DNA of 64,000 nucleotides from Streptomyces vinaceus. GTDB lineage: Bacteria > Actinomycetota > Actinomycetes > Streptomycetales > Streptomycetaceae. This document shows, piece by piece, positions 28,223-36,048 of the stretch. The stretch is taken from NCBI RefSeq assembly GCF_008704935.1, contig NZ_CP023692.1, positions 6,673,501-6,737,500 of the forward strand, given 5' to 3'. The notes beneath the pieces were generated by a model, which did no database searches, was not told where the DNA came from, and worked only from the letters and a program-made list of their open reading frames with translations. A program made the position numbers and the translations under genes. Position 1 is the stretch's first letter, and each line of letters begins with the position of its first letter.

Positions 28223-29722
28223 TCAGCCGCCCCGGCGGACCCGGGCGGCGCGGCGCGCCTCGGCCAGCTTGCGCGCCTCCGAGGTCTTGCGGGACTCCTT
28301 GCCCGCCCCGGGCCGGCCCGGCCGGGTACCGATCCCGCGGAAGCCGAGGTCCGAGCCCGAGGGCCGGCCCTTGGCATCGGTCGGCTCGGCACCCGCCAGC
28401 GGCACACCGGACGGGGCTTTGGCCCCGGTGATCCGGCTGAGCGCGGCCTCGCCGGAGCGGACCTGGGTGATGGTCGGCCGGATCTTGGCCTCGGCCATCA
28501 GGCGGACCATGTCCCGGCGCTGGTTCGGGGTGACCAGGGTGACGACCTTGCCCGACTCGCCCGCGCGCGCGGTGCGGCCGCCGCGGTGCAGGTAGTCCTT
28601 GTGGTCGGCCGGCGGGTCCACGTTCACGACCAGGTCGAGGTCGTCGATGTGGATGCCGCGCGCCGCGACGTTCGTGGCGACGAGGACCGTGACGGCCCCG
28701 GTCTTGAACTGCGCGAGCGTGCGCGTGCGCTGCGGCTGCGACTTGCCGCTGTGCAGCCCTTCCGCCCGTACGCCCATGGCCCGCAGGTGCTTCACGAACT
28801 GGTCCACGCCGTGCTTGGTGTCCAGGAACATCAGCACCCGGCCCTCGCGCGCCGCGATCTCGGTGGCGGCGGAGTACTTGTCGGCGGAGTGGATGTGCAG
28901 CACGTGGTGGTCCATCGTGCTCACCGAGGCTGCCGACGGGTCGACGGAGTGCGCGACCGGGTCCTTCAGGTAGCTGCGCACGAGCTGGTCCACATTGCGG
29001 TCCAGGGTGGCCGAGAACAGCATCCGCTGCCCGGCGTGGTGCACCTGGTCGAGGATCTCGGTGACCTGCGGCATGAAGCCCATGTCGCACATCTGGTCGG
29101 CCTCGTCGAGGACGGTGATCCTCACCCGCTCCAGGTGGACGTCGCGCCGCCCGACCAGGTCGCTGAGCCGTCCCGGGGTCGCGACGACGACCTCGGCGCC
29201 GGTGCGCAGCGCGCTCACCTGCCGGCCGATCGACAGCCCGCCGACCACCGTGGCCATCCGCAGGTCAAGGGCCTGCGCGTACGGGGTCAGCGCCTCGGTC
29301 ACCTGCTGCGCCAGCTCGCGCGTCGGTACGAGGACCAGGGCCAGCGGGCGCTTCGGATCGGCCTTGCTGCCCGCGGTGCGCGCCAGCAGGGCCAAGCCGA
29401 AGGCCAGCGTCTTGCCGGAGCCCGTGCGGCCGCGGCCGAGGATGTCGCGGCCGGCCAGGGAGTTGGGGAGGGTCGCCGCCTGGATCGGGAACGGCTGCGT
29501 CACCCCCAGGTCGGTCATCGTCGTCACCAGCTCACGGGGCAGGTCCAGCTCGGAGAACGCCTCCACCGGCGCCAGCGCCGGCAGGGCCGTCTTCGGCATC
29601 GCGTACTCGCCCCGCAGCGGAGCGGTCCGGGGGGTCTTGCCGCCCGACTTCGCACCGCCCTTGGGGCCTGCCTTGGCTCCGGCCTTGATGCCGAAACGCC
29701 CGTGAACCGACGGGTTCTTCAT
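28223..29722 (-). CDS. DEAD-box RNA helicase
   Basis: 499 aa with all core motifs: Q-motif region QPFPIQ (76-81), motif I GRTGSGKT (98-105), PTRELA (133-138), GG (161-162), DEAD (206-209), SAT (237-239), and motifs V-VI ARGIHIDDLDLVVNVD and HRGGRTARAG. A basic N-terminal tail and a basic C-terminal tail suit RNA binding. It unwinds RNA duplexes with ATP, probably in ribosome assembly or RNA decay, as bacterial DEAD-box proteins do. Monocistronic; ATG 29722. Confidence 0.95.
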   Translation of the reverse strand: MKNPSVHGRFGIKAGAKAGPKGGAKSGGKTPRTAPLRGEYAMPKTALPALAPVEAFSELDLPRELVTTMTDLGVTQPFPIQAATLPNSLAGRDILGRGRTGSGKTLAFGLALLARTAGSKADPKRPLALVLVPTRELAQQVTEALTPYAQALDLRMATVVGGLSIGRQVSALRTGAEVVVATPGRLSDLVGRRDVHLERVRITVLDEADQMCDMGFMPQVTEILDQVHHAGQRMLFSATLDRNVDQLVRSYLKDPVAHSVDPSAASVSTMDHHVLHIHSADKYSAATEIAAREGRVLMFLDTKHGVDQFVKHLRAMGVRAEGLHSGKSQPQRTRTLAQFKTGAVTVLVATNVAARGIHIDDLDLVVNVDPPADHKDYLHRGGRTARAGESGKVVTLVTPNQRRDMVRLMAEAKIRPTITQVRSGEAALSRITGAKAPSGVPLAGAEPTDAKGRPSGSDLGFRGIGTRPGRPGAGKESRKTSEARKLAEARRAARVRRGG

Positions 29723-29834
29723 GCAGAACCTTCCGTGAGACGTGAAAAGTCGAATTTTACCATCGGGGCCGTGGCGCCCGGGTGCCGCCGGGGGGAGCGG
29801 TCGGCCCGCGAGGGCAGCGGCTGCGGGGCCATGG

Positions 29835-30329
29835 CTACGGGGCCGCGGGGCCCAGCCGTCCGCTGCGCACCTCGGCGAGGTGGGCGGTCATCTCGACGGT
29901 CGCCCGCTCGAACCAGTCGGCGATCACGGCGACCTCGTCGGGGGAGTACTGCGCGAACACCGCGCCGAGCCGGGCGTAGAGGGGCTCGTACACCGCGATG
30001 ACCCGGGCGGCGGCTTCGGGTACGGCCACGACGCGCACCCGGCGCCGGTCCGCGGGGTCCGGCTGCCGACGGGCGTATCCGGCCCGCTCCAGGCGGTTGA
30101 GTACGCCGGTCACGGCCCCGGTGGTCAGGTTCGTCAGCTCGGCGAGGTCGCCGGCGCCGAGGGGGGCGTCGCAGGCGCCGAGGATGTGGCCCAGGCAGGT
30201 CAGGTCGGTGACGTTCAGCCCCAGCAGCTGCGCCACCTCCTGCTGGCCGATCAGGCTCAGCGCGACGTACCGGTCCATGCGCGACAGCGCCTCCTCGGCC
30301 GTGGCGGAGGGGCGGGGCTTGCCCTGCAC
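29835..30329 (-). CDS. MarR-family transcriptional regulator
   Basis: 164 aa. The winged helix reads LGAGDLAELTNLTTGAVTGV then LNRLERAGYARRQPDPADRR (about 60-100), with dimerisation helices at both ends. GTG 30329 is preferred because AAGGAG lies 7 nt upstream; ATG 30335 two codons earlier sits only 1-2 nt from it. It is divergent from the gene at 30438, and the 108-bp gap holds two operator-like palindromes, so it should repress that gene and itself. Confidence 0.9.
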   Translation of the reverse strand: MQGKPRPSATAEEALSRMDRYVALSLIGQQEVAQLLGLNVTDLTCLGHILGACDAPLGAGDLAELTNLTTGAVTGVLNRLERAGYARRQPDPADRRRVRVVAVPEAAARVIAVYEPLYARLGAVFAQYSPDEVAVIADWFERATVEMTAHLAEVRSGRLGPAAP

Positions 30330-30339
30330 GCACATACTC

Positions 30340-30360
30340 CTTAGTGTCTAAGTAACTTAG
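30340..30360. promoter_or_regulatory. Overlapping CTTAG palindromes at the MarR gene start
   Basis: CTTAG (30340-30344), CTAAG (30348-30352) and CTTAG (30356-30360) are spaced 3 bp apart and form two overlapping inverted repeats immediately upstream of the marR ribosome site. A/T-rich palindromes next to the gene are the normal autoregulatory site of MarR proteins. Confidence 0.55.
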
Positions 30361-30365
30361 CTCGT

Positions 30366-30396
30366 GAGATGCTTATCTTGCTGACTAAGGCATCTC
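30366..30396. promoter_or_regulatory. Long inverted repeat, second candidate MarR site
   Basis: GAGATGC (30366-30372) and GCATCTC (30390-30396) with 17 bp between them; the next bases (TTA/TAA) extend the match imperfectly. It lies nearer the 30438 gene. The region may be a regulated divergent promoter. Confidence 0.45.
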
Positions 30397-30437
30397 GCCT
30401 TTCGAGCCTACTGCCGCCCGTCCGTATGGAGAGAATC

Positions 30438-30821
30438 ATGAGCGCGCACGGAGACGTCGACATGGGCCACACGGTGGCCGGCTGGACCGGTACCGCCCTG
30501 GCCCTGATCGGTTTCACCGGAGCAGGGGCCGCTTTGTGCGCGGCCTGGACGCCCGGTGTCTGGCTCGGTCTCGGTCTGGTCGCGGCGGCCGGGATCGTCA
30601 CCTGGCTGCTGCACCTCGCCGGATGGGGCAAGCCCAGCGGCCCCCGCCCCCGCTCCGCGTGGGACTGGCGTACCCGGGACACCGTCGCGCGGACCGGGCA
30701 CGCGCAGTGCCTGGGCTGCCGGGCCGGCGGACCGCGCCGGGCCGCTGCGGCGGCGCCCCGCCCGGTGCCCGCCGAATCGGCCGGTAAGGAGTTCGACCCT
30801 GCTCCGATCGGCCGCGCCTGA
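30438..30821 (+). CDS. HGxxPAAW-family small membrane protein
   Basis: 127 aa. The N-terminus MGHTVAGWTG is a variant of the HGHTPAAWTG signature, followed by two membrane helices (about 18-35 and 42-64) and a Trp/Arg stretch (PRSAWDWRTRD). The C-terminal 45 residues are a Cys-containing, Ala/Pro-rich tail (QCLGC at about 92-96). Family function is unknown; these proteins are common in Streptomyces. It is divergent from the MarR gene, which probably controls it. Confidence 0.72.
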   Translation: MSAHGDVDMGHTVAGWTGTALALIGFTGAGAALCAAWTPGVWLGLGLVAAAGIVTWLLHLAGWGKPSGPRPRSAWDWRTRDTVARTGHAQCLGCRAGGPRRAAAAAPRPVPAESAGKEFDPAPIGRA

Positions 30822-30864
30822 GGTGTGGTGGGCGGGGCGGACGGGCAGGATGGGGACGGCTGCA

Positions 30865-30876
30865 CCGCACGTGCGG
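30865..30876. promoter_or_regulatory. Perfect 12-bp palindrome in the cold-shock gene leader
   Basis: CCGCAC followed directly by GTGCGG, 33 bp before the ATG at 30909. It may be a regulator site or a leader structure of the cold-shock gene. Confidence 0.3.
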
Positions 30877-30908
30877 CCCGCGTGGAACGTTGAGAAGGAT
30901 CAGTACTG

Positions 30909-31115
30909 ATGGCAACAGGCACCGTGAAGTGGTTCAACTCGGAGAAGGGGTTCGGCTTCATCCAGCAGGACAGTGGCGGCCCCGACGTGTTCGTGCACTT
31001 CTCCGCCATCCAGGGCACCGGCTTCAAGGAGCTGCAGGAGAACGAGAAGGTCGAGTTCGACGTCACCCAGGGCCCCAAGGGCCCGCAGGCGGAGAACGTG
31101 GTTCCTCTTCGGTGA
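30909..31115 (+). CDS. Cold-shock protein (CspA family)
   Basis: 68 aa, the whole of a single cold-shock domain. RNP1 is KGFGFIQQ (about 14-21) and RNP2 is VFVHFSAIQ (about 27-35). It binds single-stranded RNA and DNA and acts as an RNA chaperone. ATG 30909 has AAGGA 9 nt upstream. It is monocistronic with a leader of about 85 bp and is followed by a tandem repeat and a strong hairpin. Confidence 0.97.
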   Translation: MATGTVKWFNSEKGFGFIQQDSGGPDVFVHFSAIQGTGFKELQENEKVEFDVTQGPKGPQAENVVPLR

Positions 31116-31122
31116 CAACCAC

Positions 31123-31150
31123 TGTGACGCCACTTCTGTGACGCCACTTC
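31123..31150. repeat. 14-bp tandem duplication after the cold-shock gene
   Basis: TGTGACGCCACTTC occurs twice head to tail (31123-31136, 31137-31150), directly after the stop and before the terminator, in the 3' untranslated region. Confidence 0.85.
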
Positions 31151-31168
31151 ACGAGCCCAGCCCGTGAC

Positions 31169-31201
31169 ATGAGCCCCGCCGGTCGGTCCGGCGGGGCTCA
31201 T
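31169..31201. terminator. Strong terminator after the cold-shock gene
   Basis: A perfect 14-bp stem, ATGAGCCCCGCCGG (31169-31182) with its complement (31188-31201), around a TCGGT loop. It lies between the cold-shock gene and the convergent TetR gene, so it is probably bidirectional. Confidence 0.8.
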
Positions 31202-31206
31202 GGCCG

Positions 31207-31788
31207 TTACGGGGCCGCGGGCCGCGAGCCCGCGCGGTGCAGGGCCAGCAGCAGCGGCCAGAGGTGGCCGGCCAGCTCCGCCGGGGAGCCCGGGACGCTG
31301 CCGTGCAGCCAGTCGGCGAGGATCCCGGTGAAGGCCGCGGCCACCGCCGAGGCGACCAGGTCGGCGTGGGGTGCGCCGGCCGCCGTCCGCTCGGCGCGGG
31401 CCCGGGCGCGCAGCTCCCGGTGGAGGCGCTCGCCGAGCGGGCCGCCGCCGCCCGCCAAGAGCAGGGTGCGGTACAGGGGTGCGTGCGCGGCGGCGTCGGT
31501 GAGGAAGCCGGCCAGCGCGGCCGGGGGCCGGACCGGGGCGCGCGCGCCGGGCTCGGTCTGCCAGGCGTGCAGGGCGTCGACCGCCGCGTGCACCACGTCG
31601 GCGCAGGCGTCGACGGCCAGTGCCGGGAGGTCCACGTAGTGCAGGTAGAACGTGGCGCGGCCGACCCCGGCCCGGCGGACCACGGCCGAGACGCTGACCT
31701 CTCCGAGCGGCCGGTCGGCGCACTCGGCGAGCAGGCTCTCCCGCAGCCGTGCCTTGGTGCGGGCGGTACGCGGGTCCTCGGGGCTCAC
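31207..31788 (-). CDS. TetR-family transcriptional regulator
   Basis: 193 aa. The helix-turn-helix reads VSVSAVVRRAGVGRATFYLH (about 32-51), with the usual TetR helical ligand domain after it. The GTG start at 31788 overlaps the stop of the upstream DUF1304 gene (GTGA), so translation is coupled. It therefore probably regulates the small operon in which it sits. The ligand is unknown. Confidence 0.9.
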   Translation of the reverse strand: MSPEDPRTARTKARLRESLLAECADRPLGEVSVSAVVRRAGVGRATFYLHYVDLPALAVDACADVVHAAVDALHAWQTEPGARAPVRPPAALAGFLTDAAAHAPLYRTLLLAGGGGPLGERLHRELRARARAERTAAGAPHADLVASAVAAAFTGILADWLHGSVPGSPAELAGHLWPLLLALHRAGSRPAAP

Positions 31789-32138
31789 GCGGCCGACAGC
31801 GCCGCGCCCAGGGCGAGCGCGCCGGGCAGGGCCTGGGCGAGGAGGATGCGCCGGTTGGCGGTCGCGCCCCCGTACAGCCCGGCGACGATCACGCAGACGA
31901 GGAAGAAGATCTGCGTGGCGAGGGAGTCGATGACCAGCGACCAGACCAGGCCGGCGGCCAGGAAGCCGTTGTAGAGGCCCTGGTTGGCGGCGAGGGGCGC
32001 GGTGCGGCGGGCCAGGTCCGCGTCGAAGCCCGACAGGGCCCGGCCGGGCGGCCGCTGCCACAGGAACATCTCCAGGACCAGGAAGTACACGTGCAGGGCG
32101 GCGACGACACCTATGAGGACCTGAGCGACCGTGTGCAC
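31785..32138 (-). CDS. DUF1304 membrane protein
   Basis: 117 aa with four hydrophobic helices. The DUF1304 features are visible: VAALHVYFLVLEMFLW near 14-29, ANQGLYNGFLAAGLVW near 51-66, and ATQIFFLVCVIVAGLYGG. GTG 32138 has GGAGG 5 nt upstream. The function of this family is unknown, though it is often near redox or stress genes. It is the first gene of a two-gene unit with TetR. Confidence 0.88.
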   Translation of the reverse strand: MHTVAQVLIGVVAALHVYFLVLEMFLWQRPPGRALSGFDADLARRTAPLAANQGLYNGFLAAGLVWSLVIDSLATQIFFLVCVIVAGLYGGATANRRILLAQALPGALALGAALSAA

Positions 32139-32225
32139 GACAACCTCCAGTTGACCCGATTTCCTGGACAACTGTACAGGAAGTAGCCGTCCGGTCCATG
32201 GGCGGCGCGCGGCTAGGCTGATCGC

Positions 32226-33221
32226 ATGACTGTGCTCGTGTACGAAGACTTCGGAACCGGACGCCATCGCGAGGCCTCCCTGATCCGCCACGCCCTGGGC
32301 AGTGCCCACGACGAGGAGCTGATCGCGGGCCTGGCCGGCGGGATCGGCTTCATGTACTTCGTGTTCGAGTACGCCGGCCGGGCGCCCATCGCGACGATCG
32401 TCGCGCAGGCCCACCCCGAGCCCTGGGTGCAGGTCGCACTGCGGCGCCTGCGGATCCCCTACGACGCCACGCGCGCCACCAAACCGCGCTGGGGCCGGGT
32501 GCGCGCCGCGCTCGACGGCGGTCAGCCCGCCTTCTGCGTCGTCGACCGGTCGTCGCTGCCCTGGCACGAGGCCGACCCGGACGCCGAGATGATCGGCGCC
32601 GACCCGTACACCGTCGTCATCGCCGGATACGACGGCGACGACCTGCTGATCGAGGACGGGGCCGAGACCCCGTACCGGATCGACCGGGAGGAGTTCGGCG
32701 CCGCCTGGACCGCGCACCGCAAGGGCCGCCACCAGCTCGTCGTGCCCACCGGCCCGGCCGAGGGCGAGCCGGACGTCGAGGGGGCCGTCGCCGCGACCGT
32801 CACCCGCCTCACCGGGCCGGTGCTCGGCAACCAGTTCGACGTCAACTTCGGCTTCTCCGGCATGGAGAAGCTGGCCGCGCAGCTGCGCGACCGGACCACG
32901 AAGACGGGCTGGGAGCGGCGGTTCGCCGGCCCGGAGGCCTTCCGGGCGGGCACCGCGCGGCTCTACGCCTGCCTGGAGGAGGAGTGGACCGCCCCCGGCG
33001 CCACCCGGCCGCTGTACGCCGACTTCCTCGACCTCGCCGGGCGGCCGGAGGCGGCCTCGCTCCTGCGGGACTCCGGCGGGCACTGGTCGCGGCTGGCGGG
33101 CCTGGCCCGTACGGCCGAGCCGGACTCCGACGCCGCCGCGCGACGGGCCCTGTTCGACGAATGCGCCGAACTCGTGGACCGCTCGCTGGAGCTGGAGCGC
33201 CGGGCCGTCGCCCTGCTCTGA
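32226..33221 (+). CDS. BtrH N-terminal-like (DUF4872) protein
   Basis: 331 aa. The N-terminal part has the BtrH_N layout (GRHREASLIRHALGS then ELIAGLAGGIGFMYF), and the C-terminal half fits DUF4872 with DVNFGFSGMEKLAAQLRD. BtrH of butirosin biosynthesis is a cysteine-dependent acyltransferase. Here the position where I expect the conserved Cys after the first His reads Arg (HRE), so it may be non-catalytic or use another residue. The function is unknown; a stand-alone occurrence is common in Streptomyces. ATG 32226. Confidence 0.75.
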   Translation: MTVLVYEDFGTGRHREASLIRHALGSAHDEELIAGLAGGIGFMYFVFEYAGRAPIATIVAQAHPEPWVQVALRRLRIPYDATRATKPRWGRVRAALDGGQPAFCVVDRSSLPWHEADPDAEMIGADPYTVVIAGYDGDDLLIEDGAETPYRIDREEFGAAWTAHRKGRHQLVVPTGPAEGEPDVEGAVAATVTRLTGPVLGNQFDVNFGFSGMEKLAAQLRDRTTKTGWERRFAGPEAFRAGTARLYACLEEEWTAPGATRPLYADFLDLAGRPEAASLLRDSGGHWSRLAGLARTAEPDSDAAARRALFDECAELVDRSLELERRAVALL

Positions 33222-33240
33222 GCCGTACGGGCTCCCGCGG

Positions 33241-33263
33241 CCCCGCCGCTCGTGGTGGCGGGG
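33241..33263. terminator. Short hairpin between convergent genes
   Basis: CCCCGCC (33241-33247) pairs with GGCGGGG (33257-33263) across 9 nt. It lies directly between the BtrH-like gene and the leftward ferredoxin stop at 33264. Confidence 0.5.
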
Positions 33264-33467
33264 TCACTCCTCCCTGATGCTGATGGCGGCGACCGGGCAG
33301 GCCCGGGCGGCCTCGCGCAGCAGCGGGCTGCCGTTGCCGTCCTCGCGGCCCGGGATCACCTGACTGAAGCCGTCGTCGTCCTGGGTGAACACGTCAGGTG
33401 CGGTCAGGGCGCACTGTCCGGCGCCGATGCAGATGTCCGTCTTGATGTCGATGCGCTGTGGCGACAT
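33264..33467 (-). CDS. [3Fe-4S] ferredoxin
   Basis: 67 aa. The cluster motif is C13-I-G-A-G-Q-C19 with C57-P near the end, three cysteines with Ala where a fourth would sit, the pattern of Streptomyces P450-partner [3Fe-4S] ferredoxins. It passes electrons to the P450 encoded just upstream (6-nt gap). ATG 33467 has TGAGGA close upstream; ATG 33479 overlaps the P450 and has no ribosome site. Confidence 0.93.
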   Translation of the reverse strand: MSPQRIDIKTDICIGAGQCALTAPDVFTQDDDGFSQVIPGREDGNGSPLLREAARACPVAAISIREE

Positions 33468-33472
33468 GTTCC

Positions 33473-34660
33473 TCACCATGCCACGGGGAGTTCGACCATG
33501 CCCTGAATGGTGTCGCCGGGCCGGAACGGGATCCGCTCCGGCTCGGCCGCCAGCCGGAGCCCGGGCAGCCGCGCGAACAGCGTGCCGAGGGCGATCTCCA
33601 TCTCGGCGCGGGCCAGGTTCTGCCCGAGGCACTGGTGGATGCCGAAGCCGAACGCGACGTGGTGCCGGGCGGACCGGTGCCAGTCCAGCGCGTCCGGCTG
33701 CGCGAACACCGCGGGGTCCCGGTTGATGACGGAGGTGGAGAACACCACCCCGTCGTCCGGACGGATCGTCACCCCGCCGATCTCGATGTCGTCGGTGGCC
33801 ACCCGCAGCATTCCGTCCGCGATGGACAGGAAGCGCATCAGCTCCTCCACGGCCACCGAGATCAGCGAAGGGTCGGCGCGCAGCTCGGTCAGCTGCTCCG
33901 GGTGCCGCAGCAGGGTGAACGTACCGAGCGAGATCATGTTCGCCGTCGTCTCGTGGCCCGCGACGAGCAGGATCGCGGCCAGCGCGACCAGTTCCTCCAC
34001 GTCGGTCTCGCCGGTCTCCAGGCGGGTCGCGACGAGCTCGTCCAGCAGCCCGTCACCCGGTTCGGTCCGCTTGCGTTCGATCAGATCGGCGAGGTAGCCG
34101 TTGATCTGGTCCCGCGCGGCCTCGACGTCGGCGAGCTCGGGCCCGCGCAGGAGTCTGCGAGACGCCCCCTCGAAGAACTCGTGGTCCTCGTAGGGCACTC
34201 CGAGCAGGGCGCAGATCACCATCGAGGGGACGGGCAGGGCGAAGTCGCTCACGAGCTCCGCCGAAGGCCCCCTCGCGACCATCTCGTCGATCAGCCGGTC
34301 CACGGTCTCCTGGATGGCGGGCCGCAGGGCCGCGGTCCGCTTGAGGGTGAAGCTGGGGATGAGCATGCGGCGCTGGACGTTGTGCTCGGGGTCGTCCACG
34401 CCGAGCAGGGCCGTACGGCGGTACTGGAGGCCCTTGAACCGCTTGGTGGGAGTGGGGAACGCCTCGTTGCTCCGGTCGGCGGACAGCCGTCCGTCGGAGA
34501 GCAGGGCGCGCGCCTCGGCGTGCCCGGTGACCACCCAGACCGAGCGGCCGTCGAAGAGGGTCACCCGGGAGAGCGGCCTGCCCTCGCGGAGCGGGTCGTA
34601 GGCGGTCGGCGGGTGGTAGGGGCAGGTTCGGTCCTGGGGGAAGGCAACGGTCTCTGACAT
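33473..34660 (-). CDS. Cytochrome P450 (CYP105-like)
   Basis: 395 aa. The I-helix oxygen motif is AGHETT (234-239), the K-helix ExxR is EELMR (272-276), and the heme loop FGFGIHQCLG has the axial Cys at 344. The N-terminus (CPYHPPTAYDPL) is CYP105-like; the substrate is unknown. ATG 34660 has GAGGT 6-7 nt upstream, better than ATG 34678. It is co-transcribed with the ferredoxin. A reductase is not encoded here, so electrons must come from a shared ferredoxin reductase. Confidence 0.95.
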   Translation of the reverse strand: MSETVAFPQDRTCPYHPPTAYDPLREGRPLSRVTLFDGRSVWVVTGHAEARALLSDGRLSADRSNEAFPTPTKRFKGLQYRRTALLGVDDPEHNVQRRMLIPSFTLKRTAALRPAIQETVDRLIDEMVARGPSAELVSDFALPVPSMVICALLGVPYEDHEFFEGASRRLLRGPELADVEAARDQINGYLADLIERKRTEPGDGLLDELVATRLETGETDVEELVALAAILLVAGHETTANMISLGTFTLLRHPEQLTELRADPSLISVAVEELMRFLSIADGMLRVATDDIEIGGVTIRPDDGVVFSTSVINRDPAVFAQPDALDWHRSARHHVAFGFGIHQCLGQNLARAEMEIALGTLFARLPGLRLAAEPERIPFRPGDTIQGMVELPVAW

Positions 34661-34723
34661 GCAGCACCTCGTAAGCATGGTTCCGTGGGTCCGTCTCGCC
34701 GGAATCCATTACATGCCCAAGGC

Positions 34724-34738
34724 ACCTATCTGACCTAT
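34724..34738. promoter_or_regulatory. Direct ACCTAT repeats upstream of the P450 operon
   Basis: ACCTAT at 34724-34729 and 34733-34738, 9 bp apart, with GGCA/TGCC flanks, in the 136-bp gap before the P450 gene. Possible regulator site. Confidence 0.3.
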
Positions 34739-34796
34739 GCCACTTTCGGCCAGATGGACCGCTTTCGCCCGCCCGGCCGAGCGGCCTCCCGGACGC

Positions 34797-35135
34797 TCAG
34801 AGGTGGGCGTCCAGGAAAGCGCGGAGCTCGGCGGCGTCCATCGCTCCCGCATGGCTCGCCACGGCCTCGCCGCCCTTGACGAGGACGACGGTGGGGGCGC
34901 CGGTCACGGCGAAGCGCCTGGTCGGCTCGGGGCAGCGGGTCATGTCGGTGCGGACGGCCGTCAGGCGCGTGCCGTACTCCTCGGCCGCCTCGGCCACGAG
35001 CGCGTCCATCGCCCGGCAGGACTCCAGGGCCTTGGGCCAGGTCCCGATGAAGTAGGCGAGAACCGGCCCCTCGGTCATGCCGAGGATGAAGTCGAACTCC
35101 TGGTTCTCCAGCGGCTGGTGTACCCGACGTGCCAT
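34797..35135 (-). CDS. Thioredoxin-fold protein lacking the CxxC active site
   Basis: 112 aa with a full thioredoxin fold: YFIGTWPKALESCRAMDALV where WCGPC normally sits, then RTDMTRCPEPTRRFAV, and the conserved cis-Pro GAPTVVLVKGG. The first active-site Cys is missing, leaving only the Cys at 40, so disulfide reduction is unlikely. It may act as a chaperone or thiol sensor. ATG 35135 has AGGAG 9 nt upstream. It reads leftward on its own; the P450 operon start is 137 bp away. Confidence 0.85.
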   Translation of the reverse strand: MARRVHQPLENQEFDFILGMTEGPVLAYFIGTWPKALESCRAMDALVAEAAEEYGTRLTAVRTDMTRCPEPTRRFAVTGAPTVVLVKGGEAVASHAGAMDAAELRAFLDAHL

Positions 35136-35421
35136 GGGCGGTGCTCCTGCTTCGTGTTCCGGGTGATGCGCGGGCGGGCTCCCATCATCGCCGCCGGGCC
35201 CTCCGGCCCGGAATTCCCGTCCTCGGCGGTGTTGCCACGAAGCGACCGGGGTGTTCGGCGGGGATTGCGGGCGGGCCGTTCGGCCGATGCTCCAGGGCGG
35301 TTTTCACGGGGTGGGGCAGATGCGGGAGTTCCGGTATGTTGCGCACGGCATTTTCGCCACATGGGGGCTGATCGCCTCGCATCTGCGGGGTAGTCGATCG
35401 GCGTGGCGGGAGGGGTCGTCC

Positions 35422-36048
35422 ATGGAACGTCGCGGAAACCTTCGCAGAGCGGGCCTCGCGCTCGCGGCGGGCGTACTGGTCCTCGCGGGCTGCGGTCAGC
35501 CGGCCGAGGGCAAGGACGCGAAGACGGGTTCCGAGGCCTCCGTCCCCGCCTCCGCCTCCGCCGCGGCCTCGGCGAAGGCCTCCGCCGCGCCGCTGAAGCC
35601 GGGCGAGGTACAGGTCGGCGGCGAGGTCGCCAAGCCCTACACCCTCACCCTCGCCGACCTGCGCAAGCTGCCGCAGAGCTCGGCGCCGGTGAAGTTCACC
35701 AGCGCCAAGGGGGATCAGGAGCACACGTACGCGGGCGTGCCGCTGTACGAGGTGCTGAAGACGGCGGAGCCGCGCTTCGACCCGAGCAAGAAGAACGGCC
35801 AGCTGCGCGGGGTGGTCGCCGCGACCGGGGGAGGCGACTACCGCGCCGTGTTCGCCTGGGCCGAACTCGATCCCGGGTTCGCCAGGAGCCAGGTCCTGCT
35901 CGCGGTCTCCGAGGACGGCGTGCCGTTCGACGACGCGGCCGGGCCGCGGCTCGTCGTACCGCAGGACACCAAGGGCGGCCGGTACGTGTCCGAGCTGAAC
36001 CGGATCTGGGTCGGGGTCGTCGACCCGCTGGTCGACGGGGCCAGGTGA
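35422..36048 (+). CDS. Lipoprotein with a sulfite-oxidase-type molybdopterin-binding domain
   Basis: 208 aa. Lipobox LAGC (Cys24) after a basic N-region marks an outer-leaflet lipoprotein. After an Ala/Ser linker (about 40-60), a domain of the molybdopterin-dependent oxidoreductase type follows (KPYTLTLADLRKLP, TYAGVPLYEVLK, GDYRAVFAWAELDP, GPRLVVPQDTKGGRYVSEL). The Moco-ligating Cys of catalytic members is not seen, so it may be a redox or substrate-binding partner. The stop overlaps the DyP peroxidase start by 4 nt (GTGA). Confidence 0.8.
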   Translation: MERRGNLRRAGLALAAGVLVLAGCGQPAEGKDAKTGSEASVPASASAAASAKASAAPLKPGEVQVGGEVAKPYTLTLADLRKLPQSSAPVKFTSAKGDQEHTYAGVPLYEVLKTAEPRFDPSKKNGQLRGVVAATGGGDYRAVFAWAELDPGFARSQVLLAVSEDGVPFDDAAGPRLVVPQDTKGGRYVSELNRIWVGVVDPLVDGAR

